From: Nitrospiraceae bacterium
Lineage (GTDB): Bacteria; Nitrospirota; Nitrospiria; Nitrospirales; UBA8639
Length of the DNA: 9,943 nucleotides
Direction of reading: 5' to 3'
NCBI GenBank assembly: GCA_003523945.1
Contig: DOFS01000323.1
Coordinates: 1 to 9,943, forward strand
In this document: positions 1 to 5,554 of the stretch, one piece after another
Layout of the letters: each line of letters opens with the position of its first letter
Position numbering within the stretch: position 1 is the stretch's first letter
Notes under the pieces: model-generated
The model's database searches: none
The model's input: the letters and a program-made list of their open reading frames with translations, nothing else
Told to the model about the DNA's origin: nothing
Translations under genes and position numbers: made by a program

Positions 1-136
1 CCACATTGGCGATACTGGTATCAAGGGAAGACAGCAACATGGATAGCGAAAGGCTGACGAGCCCCCACCGTACCGAAGGTGTCCGTTCCGCATTTCCAAC
101 TATGACCATATCTCTTTTTAGAATGATTGGCTTCAC
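1..136 (-). CDS. MFS multidrug efflux transporter, DHA2 (EmrB/QacA) type, N-terminal fragment
   Basis: Only the first 45 codons are in the window; the gene continues past the left edge. The protein would be an inner-membrane proton-driven drug exporter. I translated it from a GTG at 134-136, which is preceded at good spacing by a GGAGGG ribosome-binding site (about 142-147 on the plus-strand numbering). An ATG nine codons later is the alternative start. After a short charged N-terminus the sequence enters the first membrane segment, reading WGLVSLSLSMLLSSLDTSIANV in part; the WxLVxLSLxMLLSSLDTSIANV pattern is typical of TM1 in the 14-TM DHA2 family (motif D1, LDxTIxNVALP). It is divergent from an intact LysR gene, the usual layout for a regulated efflux gene. 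Family level is fairly sure; substrate cannot be told from this fragment. Confidence 0.8.
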   Translation of the reverse strand, partial: MKPIILKRDMVIVGNAERTPSVRWGLVSLSLSMLLSSLDTSIANV

Positions 137-237
137 AATACCCTCCACTTTTTTGGCAACTCTCGAAATGTCACTATCCGGAATATACCCTCTGATTTGA
201 CATGGCGGAAGACGCACCACATACAATTTATTCGTGC

Positions 238-251
238 GTGTGACGCCACAC
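238..251. promoter_or_regulatory. Inverted repeat GTGTG-N4-CACAC in the MFS/LysR intergenic region (possible LysR operator)
   Basis: A perfect 5-bp inverted repeat, GTGTG (238-242) and CACAC (247-251) separated by ACGC, lies 29-42 bp upstream of the LysR start. LysR proteins bind imperfect palindromes (T-N11-A type) between themselves and the divergent target, and often repress their own promoter. The repeat covers the place where a -35 element for the LysR promoter would sit, so self-repression is plausible. This is inference from position and symmetry; short repeats of this size also occur by chance. Confidence 0.35.
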
Positions 252-264
252 CAAAAACAAACTG

Positions 265-273
265 TGCTAAAAT
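265..273 (+). promoter_or_regulatory. Extended -10 box for the LysR gene, predicted leaderless start
   Basis: TGC followed by TAAAAT (268-273) matches an extended -10 element. The LysR ATG begins 6 nt after it, so transcription would start at or next to the ATG. No Shine-Dalgarno sequence is visible ahead of the ATG, in agreement with a leaderless mRNA. A second candidate, TTGACA (197-202) with TACAAT (222-227) at a long 19-bp spacing, could instead give an ordinary leader. Confidence 0.4.
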
Positions 274-279
274 CGATGC

Positions 280-1176
280 ATGTCGACCCCAGATTTCAAC
301 CTGCTTGTCACTCTTGATGCAGTACTGGCGGAAGGAAGTGTTGCGCGCGCAGCCCATCGGTTGAGGCTTAGCCCGTCGGCGATGAGCCGCGCGCTGGCGC
401 GATTGCGTGAGACGGTCGGGGATCCGCTATTGGTGAGGGCCGGGCGCGGTCTCGTTCCCACACCCCGAGCACTTGAACTCCGCGAGCGGGTCAGTCAGCT
501 CGTGCAGGACGCAGAAGCGGTTCTACGCCCTGTCGAAAATCTCAACCTCAAACAACTCGTCCGAACGTTCACGCTCCGGACCAGCGAAGGTTTTGTGGAG
601 AATTTTGGACCGGACCTCCTGGCTCGCATCGCAAAGGAAGCGCCCGGCGTGCGGCTGCGCTTCGTGCAGAAGCCAAATAAAGACAGCGTGCCACTTCGCG
701 ACGGGATGGTCGATCTGGAAACTGGGGTTGTGGGGGACACGACTGCTCCGGAGTTGCGTGCACAGGCATTGTTCCAAGACCGGTTTATTGGCGTCGTGCG
801 AAAGGGACACTCCCTGAGCAAGGGGAAGATCACACCCTCCCGTTATGCGGCCGGCAGGCACATCTTCGTCTCGCGGCGGGGTCACGACAGGGGAGCGATT
901 GATGAAGCCCTGGGGCCATTGGGGCTGGAACGGGAAATCGTCACGATCGTCAGTGGCTTTTCGACCGCACTGGCTCTAGCCCGGGCCTCCGACCTGATCG
1001 CCAGTGTTCCGGAACGACACACCGGCAACCTGCGCGCCGGCATGCATAGTTTTCCCCTTCCTGTCTCCATACCGGAGATCACCGTTTCATTGCTCTGGCA
1101 CCCGCGGCTGGATGCCGATCTCGCCCATCGCTGGTTGCGCGGGCACGTTCGGGATGTCTGCGCGGCTAACCGCTGA
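280..1176 (+). CDS. LysR-family transcriptional regulator
   Basis: A complete 298-residue protein, the normal length for LysR regulators. It acts in the cytoplasm as a DNA-binding tetramer responding to a small effector. Residues about 4-63 form the winged helix-turn-helix: the pattern FNLLVTLDAVLAEGSVARAA, then SPSAMSRALARLRE and the wing GDPLLVRAGRGLVPTPRA is diagnostic. A linker helix follows (about 64-90), then the two-lobed effector-binding domain (about 92-290). The ATG start puts the helix-turn-helix at the usual distance from the N-terminus; no ribosome-binding site is seen, so a leaderless message is possible. It is divergent from an MFS drug exporter with 143 bp between, so that exporter is the likely target. 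The gene appears more GC-rich than its downstream neighbours, which may reflect transfer of the regulator/exporter pair. The effector is unknown. Confidence 0.93.
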   Translation: MSTPDFNLLVTLDAVLAEGSVARAAHRLRLSPSAMSRALARLRETVGDPLLVRAGRGLVPTPRALELRERVSQLVQDAEAVLRPVENLNLKQLVRTFTLRTSEGFVENFGPDLLARIAKEAPGVRLRFVQKPNKDSVPLRDGMVDLETGVVGDTTAPELRAQALFQDRFIGVVRKGHSLSKGKITPSRYAAGRHIFVSRRGHDRGAIDEALGPLGLEREIVTIVSGFSTALALARASDLIASVPERHTGNLRAGMHSFPLPVSIPEITVSLLWHPRLDADLAHRWLRGHVRDVCAANR

Positions 1177-1493
1177 AGGGTAAGTCTCCCGCCGTCCATT
1201 AGGAAAAGAATGAATTGCACGCCGGATCAGAGGCTACCCATTAAGGGAGAGAATCAGCACTGAAGATGGCGGCTGGCAGCGCGACTGCTTGCTCAACCCC
1301 GTCAAGGGACGTTTGCGCTTTTCACCCTTGACTGTCCGGTCTGGGTGGGGCTCTTGTGAAGTTCTCAAAAGCAAGCGCCGCGTCAACATCCCCAAGCCCA
1401 AATGAACGAATTAACCCGCCTTGCGGCCGGAATTGGCAAATTGTTTTTCTAGATAGTCTTACTCCCATTCCCGCCTGTAGGCCCACCCTTTTA
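1177..1493. other. Non-coding stretch after LysR, no supported gene
   Basis: I find no recognisable product here. Open frames exist on both strands (a minus frame ending at 1322 and an unstarted plus frame running from about 1211 to a TGA near 1405), but neither has a ribosome-binding site or a recognisable motif. The local base composition is GC-rich enough to leave frames open by chance. No clear hairpin-plus-T-run terminator for the LysR gene was found. Confidence 0.5.
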
Positions 1494-1932
1494 CTATCGG
1501 GGGGCCATGGCATCCACTTCATACAGCAACGGTTTCATCATCCAAAACGCGCCCCATAATTGCTGGTGCCAATTTCCTGGATCCGGAACGATGTCTAAGA
1601 CAACCCCTAGGCCATTTTCAATCCATGTGACCCACCACCCATAGCCGTTCCGAAAATCACGGATCATTTCTTTGGCAGGAAAAGGATGAAAGCTGTCATC
1701 CCTGACGGCCAGCGCAGAGATTCTTAAGGGTTATTCGGCCCCTTTCCAATCCATGGACGTACATTCACATTGGGGGTTCATAGCCTGCTTCATAGCGTCA
1801 ATGGGCGCAGGAATGTAGGTTCCCATGACAGGATCGACTTGTGGACTGATAGCCCGTTCTCGCTTCGCTTTGGTGGACCTCTTTTGCCCTTTCGATACTC
1901 TCAAATAGGGTCCCGTCGAAAATTCGAATCAT
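1494..1932 (-). pseudogene. Decayed gene of unrecognised family, about 145 codons
   Basis: Reading the minus strand from an ATG at 1930-1932 gives MIRIFDGTLFESIERAKEVH and onwards for about 30 codons. Coding character then moves to another frame between about 1836 and 1850 (VDPVMGTYIPAPIDAMKQAM), stops at a TAA (1731-1733) straight after SMDWKGAE, and resumes in the same frame with VRDDSFHPFPAKEMIRDF and a tryptophan-rich end (GWWVTWIENGLGVV, NWHQQLWGAFWMMKPLLYE) before a TAG at 1494-1496. Three joined segments with amphipathic, protein-like composition argue for one ancestral soluble protein broken by one frameshift and one nonsense change. I do not recognise the family. The pieces were found by hand translation, so exact joins are approximate. 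It lies 82 bp downstream of another broken minus-strand gene. Confidence 0.55.
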
Positions 1933-2014
1933 CACGATTCATAAGCCTTTTCTGATTTTTCCTGCCAATTTTCAACCCCTTCATTTGGGGTGTGTACCCT
2001 TATTGAGAAACGTC

Positions 2015-2344
2015 CTACTCATCATACCCAATCGACAAACCCGGACGCGCAACATCATTCATGATCTTAATAAAGTGGATCTGCCATCCTGCAAACACGA
2101 GTTCAAATTCCGACTTCGTCAAATTGGGAAATTCCCAGAGTTCACGCATAATGTCGAACACAATGGTATCAAGGATTATTCACGCTTCGTGAACGCTCTC
2201 AGCTGAGATATCTGTACGGAGAAGTTCAAAATCAGACGGCCGAACAATGGTTCTATTCAACCGATTGGCGTATTTGTTGAAATGCTGTTCGACGTAAAAA
2301 TTAAATTTTCTGTCCCGCGCCTTCCCCGGCACTTGCGACATCAT
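2015..2344 (-). pseudogene. Broken small gene of unrecognised family, about 109 codons, one internal TGA
   Basis: The minus strand starts with tandem ATGs (2339-2344) behind a strong AAAGGGGG ribosome-binding site (2348-2355). It reads MMSQVPGKARDRKFNFYVEQ and on to residue 54, where a TGA (2180-2182) interrupts. The same frame then continues for 54 more codons (IVFDIMRELWEFPNLTKSEF, then AGWQIHFIKIMNDVARPGLS) to a TAG at 2015-2017. Good initiation signals and protein-like sequence on both sides of the stop support a real gene inactivated by a single nonsense change; the first half alone could still be made as a 54-residue peptide. The composition suggests a small, mostly helical cytosolic protein. 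No family recognised. Recoding of TGA is possible in principle but nothing supports it. Confidence 0.55.
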
Positions 2345-2400
2345 TCACCCCCTTTGCTTTTTCCTTTTCAGCCTGTTTTGTGCTGTATAAACTCATTCAA

Positions 2401-2964
2401 ATGTTCGCCGTTTACATTCGCATATCTTCCCACAGCCAAAAGGCCGATGCCCAGAAACGGAAATCGCCCAATGGCTTAAAGGGCAGAGGTTACCCGCTAA
2501 ACAGATCACATGGTTTGAAGACAAAGAAAGTGGACGAAATGGACAGGGTCAAGCCTTTCAGGACCTGTAAAAAGCGGTCTTGGCCGGGAAGGTGAAGACA
2601 TTCGTTGTCTGGAATGTCGACCGTTTGGCCCGTAATCACCGCGAAGGGATTAATTAGGAAGACGAACCCGACACCCGCTAAAGCGTTACGCCAGCAAGGT
2701 AGGACCGATCCTGAAATCGCCAAGGCGCTAGGGGTGAGTAACCCGACCGTCTATCGGTATTTGACTCTGGGCAAGCGCAAAAGGTCGAAACTGAGGAAGT
2801 GGGGCCGCAAATTTATTATCGAGCCGGAAACAGGCCGGACCTTTCATTATTCCGGCACTGCTAAAAATCTAAAAGAGGCTTTACCGTGGGTGATGGAAAA
2901 ACGCGAGGAAGAAAAGCTCATGAAAAAGTATCCCGTTGCGACTTTTCTCCAAGGCAACGCCTAA
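2401..2964 (+). pseudogene. Serine site-specific recombinase (resolvase/invertase family), multiply disrupted
   Basis: An intact relative would cut and rejoin DNA through a serine-phosphodiester bond. From ATG 2401 the protein begins MFAVYIRISSHSQKADAQ, where the serine of YIRIS is the expected catalytic residue. At about 2457-2460 the frame changes and continues EIAQWLKGQRLPAKQITWFE, passes a TAA at 2568-2570, and reaches KTFVVWNVDRLARNHREGI, containing the conserved DRLAR motif. The frame closes at a TAG (2655-2657). The C-terminal DNA-binding helix-turn-helix then appears in the first frame (TPAKALRQQGRTDPEIAKAL, then GVSNPTVYRYL). Against a usual resolvase, roughly 85 residues (rest of the catalytic core and the long E helix) are missing at about 2650-2660. 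A charged tail of about 60 residues follows to the stop at 2962-2964. The enzyme cannot be active. A 119-codon frame from ATG 2605 stays open and holds only the helix-turn-helix and tail. Confidence 0.82.
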
Positions 2965-3645
2965 CCACCCTTTATGTACAAACTAGACTTGCTTGCCCGC
3001 CAGCTCCATGCAGAGAAAAAATCTCTTAGCCAGAACCGAAACTTCACTTGCCGGTAATTGTCGTCTCCAAATATCTGCATGGGAGGTGATTTCATATTGG
3101 TACAACTAAATCTCGGAAACACAAATGGTAAAGCACATTTCTCTGAATTGAAGACTCTTGTCTCATTTGATTTCTCCCCATACAATGAGTTCATATTCCT
3201 CTTTAAATTATTTATTCGTTCAAACTCTGAAGATTTCATGAAGCATATGAGGAATATGAAGTCCGAGGACTTATCGGCATGGCCTAGATGAGGCTTACGT
3301 TCTGTGAGAATACCTGTTGCAATCTTGGCCTTGGCGCATTGGATGGGGCGTCCCCCTGGCGCTGGATGTCATGCATATCTTCTGAAAACGCAAAAAATTC
3401 AGGTTAAGCAAGGCCATGGATTCGTTTTTTCAGTGAAAATTGATGATCCATCTTTTTATCCTATTATGCCATTCATGGGGGAGAAGACACGTTCTCTTCC
3501 AATCTTTTCCTATCGTTCCTCCTGTAACATTTCATTGCCGTTTATGATTGCCTACATATTCCACTTTGCTTTTTAAAGCATGTTGCACGACTCTGATACC
3601 TCAGGCCTTATTCTTTCATCCGTTCCTCTTTCAACTTAAATTCTC
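2965..3645. other. Long AT-rich gap between the recombinase remnant and the TSUP gene, no supported gene
   Basis: No convincing gene on either strand. A 27-codon plus frame from ATG 2974 (MYKLDLLARQLHAEKKSLSQ) looks like a protein start but ends at 3057, without a ribosome-binding site. A 90-codon plus frame from GTG 3304 has no initiation signals or family likeness. The opposite strand at 3300-3450 gives protein-like pieces broken by stops, too weak to call. The stretch is markedly AT-rich, unlike the LysR gene, and contains one perfect 12-bp inverted repeat listed separately. Confidence 0.5.
3190..3260. repeat. Perfect 12-bp inverted repeat with a 47-nt spacer
   Basis: TTCATATTCCTC at 3190-3201 is exactly matched in reverse complement by GAGGAATATGAA at 3249-3260. 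The arms neither extend further outward nor inward. The pair could form a stem-loop in RNA, be the ends of a small element, or mark two binding sites. No T-run follows either arm, so it is not an ordinary terminator. Confidence 0.6.
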
Positions 3646-4434
3646 ATGGACTTCCACTATCTGTTGGCGCTTCTGTCCGGTGGGATCGTCGGGGTGCTGT
3701 TAGGGGCTACTGGAGGGGGCGGATCCCTAGTGGCCATTCCCCTATTGGTTTATGTCGTTGGCGTACCGGTTCAAAATGCCACGACCATGTCACTTATCGT
3801 GGTTGGCTACTCGGCCCTCTTTGGGGCATGGCATGAGAGCCGGCAGCAACGTGTTCACTTTGTCTCTGCTATTTTGTTCAGCCTGACCGGTATGATCGGT
3901 GCTTGGGTGGGGGCTCATGGCCACCAACTCGTTCCGGACTCCCTGGTCCTCTTTGCATTTGGCAATCTACTTTTATTTATTAGCATGTGGACGTTTTGGA
4001 AAAATTATGAGGGAGAACACAATGACGTCCCGAGCGGATGCGCGAAGGAATTCTCCGGGCGCTGTGCGTTGAAAGCCTTCACGCTCGGATGGGGAGTTGG
4101 CCTCTTGACCGGGTTTTTTGGGGTCGGAGGGGGGTTTCTCATCGTTCCCGCCTTGATGTTTCTCATGGGGTTTCCCATTCGCTTAGCTATAGGCACGTCA
4201 CTTTTGATCATTGCCCTTATTTCCATCGGCGGGGTCATCGGCCATTTCGAGGGGGCACAGCTGGATGTGGTGCTAACAGGATTGGTTTTACTGGGCAGTC
4301 TTCTCGGGTTAATGTTTGGCTCACAAGTCACCCGATCGATTCCAGCTCATCATTTGAGACGGGGCGTGGCCATCTTAATCGGGATAATCGGCCTGTTGTT
4401 GATCGTAGCCAACGCCAGGCCACTCCTTTTTTAG
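3646..4434 (+). CDS. TSUP (TauE/SafE) family permease
   Basis: A complete 262-residue inner-membrane protein of the TauE/SafE family, whose members export or import sulfur-containing or organic anions such as sulfite, sulfoacetate or taurine-derived compounds. About eight membrane segments can be seen. The family's internal duplication is plain: GATGGGGSLVAIPLLVYVVG near residues 20-39 and GFFGVGGGFLIVPALMFLMG near 156-175, each a glycine-rich loop followed by a hydrophobic segment and a conserved proline. A hydrophilic loop (about 118-142) joins the halves. The start is fixed closely by an in-frame TAA nine bases upstream (3637-3639); no clear Shine-Dalgarno sequence is present, which is odd. 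The gene converges on the potassium-channel gene with only 16 bp between stops. The substrate cannot be read from sequence. Confidence 0.92.
   Translation: MDFHYLLALLSGGIVGVLLGATGGGGSLVAIPLLVYVVGVPVQNATTMSLIVVGYSALFGAWHESRQQRVHFVSAILFSLTGMIGAWVGAHGHQLVPDSLVLFAFGNLLLFISMWTFWKNYEGEHNDVPSGCAKEFSGRCALKAFTLGWGVGLLTGFFGVGGGFLIVPALMFLMGFPIRLAIGTSLLIIALISIGGVIGHFEGAQLDVVLTGLVLLGSLLGLMFGSQVTRSIPAHHLRRGVAILIGIIGLLLIVANARPLLF
4390..4432 (+). terminator. Possible intrinsic terminator inside the 3' end of the TSUP gene
   Basis: GGCCTG (4390-4395) pairs with CAGGCC (4416-4421), with an inner GTTG (4398-4401) / CAAC (4410-4413) stem. After a 5-nt gap comes a run of six T (4427-4432) that overlaps the stop codon. 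A terminator inside the last codons would suit the 16-bp convergent junction. The stem is interrupted and the gap to the T-run is longer than ideal, so this is only moderately supported. Confidence 0.35.
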
Positions 4435-4450
4435 GAATGGGATGTGATCT

Positions 4451-5524
4451 TCAAACGGAAGCGGTATCCTCCGAACCCGGTTTAAACAATAACATGACGT
4501 CCCCTTGTTCCAGTGTGTGGTTTTTTTGAAATTCCCAGGGGGATATAATTGTTCCTTGCCGATACACCCGCAGTAGCACATCCGGCTGTAAATCCAAAGC
4601 CGTCTTCCCGACATCCTGTTTCTCCACTGTCCGCTCCTGGATATTAACCTTTCCCCCCGCTGTCAAAAAATCTTCTAAGTAATCTGCCAAATACTGTTGG
4701 TCCACCGCGGCCGCCAACATATATCCGCCATAGGTCGCTGGAGAAATAATCGTTTGCGCCCCACCCTGACGAAACAGTTTGACGTTTTCCTCTTCCTTCG
4801 CACTGACAATCACCCGGCAACGGGAATTCAAATTACGGACAGTTAACAAAATGAGTGCATTGGTATCATCGCGCCCGGCCGCAATAATGACGGCTTTAGC
4901 CTCATTGAGGAACGCACCAAATTTCAACAGCCCTTCCTGGGTCGCATCGCCTCGGAGTGCCACGACTCCCAATTCTCCGGCGATGCGTACTCGTTCCTCG
5001 CCAGGATCGATGACCAGGATATGATCAGGGTTTGTGCCCTTGGCGAGCAGCTCTTTAACAGTCGAGTACCCGGTATGCCCGAATCCGCAGATGACGACAT
5101 GTTGATCGAGAGACCTCTGGAGTTTTGCCATGCGAAATACCTCGGTGAATTGTCTGAACGCCAATTGATAGGCAGTCCCTAAAAAAATGACCCACAAAAA
5201 AATGCGGACCGGCGTCACGACTAATGCATCAATCAGGCGCGCACGCGTGGTGACTGGCACAATGTCCCCATAGCCGACTGTGGTCACCGTGACCATCGTG
5301 AAATAGATCACATCTGAAAATGAGATCTCTCCATCTATTTGATCCTTGAGCCCGTTTCGATCAAGCCAAAGTATCCCCGTCAAAAAGCAAAACAGCATTA
5401 CCACCAATATAATCCTGCTCAAGAGCGTGCGAAACGGATCAAGATCGGTGGGCATGTAGACCACCCGCCTAAAAAAGAGACGGGAGGCCTTGCGTGAAGA
5501 ATGGGTTCGGAATGAGAAAGACAC
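4451..5524 (-). CDS. Two-TM potassium channel with cytosolic RCK (TrkA-N/TrkA-C) domains
   Basis: A complete 357-residue protein. It would form a tetrameric K+-selective pore in the inner membrane, gated by ligand binding to an intracellular RCK ring, as in MthK and GsuK. Order: basic N-terminus; TM1 about 34-54; pore helix and selectivity filter TTVGYGD at 81-87; TM2 about 98-120; RCK_N Rossmann domain from about 141 with the nucleotide-binding GFGHTG at 147-152; RCK_C (TrkA-C) about 285-352. The filter is canonical for potassium. The GTG start (5522-5524) has a GAGG ribosome-binding site five bases upstream; a later ATG at residue 24 is less well placed. It lies 30 bp downstream of the SLC13-type permease on the same strand, so the two are probably co-transcribed. 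Ligand (Ca2+, NAD(H), adenine nucleotide) not decidable here. Confidence 0.95.
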   Translation of the reverse strand: MSFSFRTHSSRKASRLFFRRVVYMPTDLDPFRTLLSRIILVVMLFCFLTGILWLDRNGLKDQIDGEISFSDVIYFTMVTVTTVGYGDIVPVTTRARLIDALVVTPVRIFLWVIFLGTAYQLAFRQFTEVFRMAKLQRSLDQHVVICGFGHTGYSTVKELLAKGTNPDHILVIDPGEERVRIAGELGVVALRGDATQEGLLKFGAFLNEAKAVIIAAGRDDTNALILLTVRNLNSRCRVIVSAKEEENVKLFRQGGAQTIISPATYGGYMLAAAVDQQYLADYLEDFLTAGGKVNIQERTVEKQDVGKTALDLQPDVLLRVYRQGTIISPWEFQKNHTLEQGDVMLLFKPGSEDTASV

Positions 5525-5554
5525 TTTTTCCTCTTGTTCTTATTCAGGAACCCT

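Noticed and set aside
1322..1522. 66-codon minus-strand frame
   Set aside because: Overlaps the end of the 1494-1932 remnant in another frame, has no start signal and no recognisable sequence; GC-rich DNA leaves such frames open by chance.
2974..3057. 27-codon plus frame starting MYKLDLLARQLHAEKKSL
   Set aside because: Looks like a helical protein start, but there is no ribosome-binding site and no continuation in other frames that I could follow; mentioned only within the gap description.
3304..3576. 90-codon plus-strand open frame before the TSUP gene
   Set aside because: Begins at GTG with no ribosome-binding site, no recognisable motif, and the reading is not more protein-like than the opposite strand.
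4005..4529. Open frames on both strands within the TSUP gene and its junction
   Set aside because: Shadows of the TSUP and channel genes, which have clear families and motifs.
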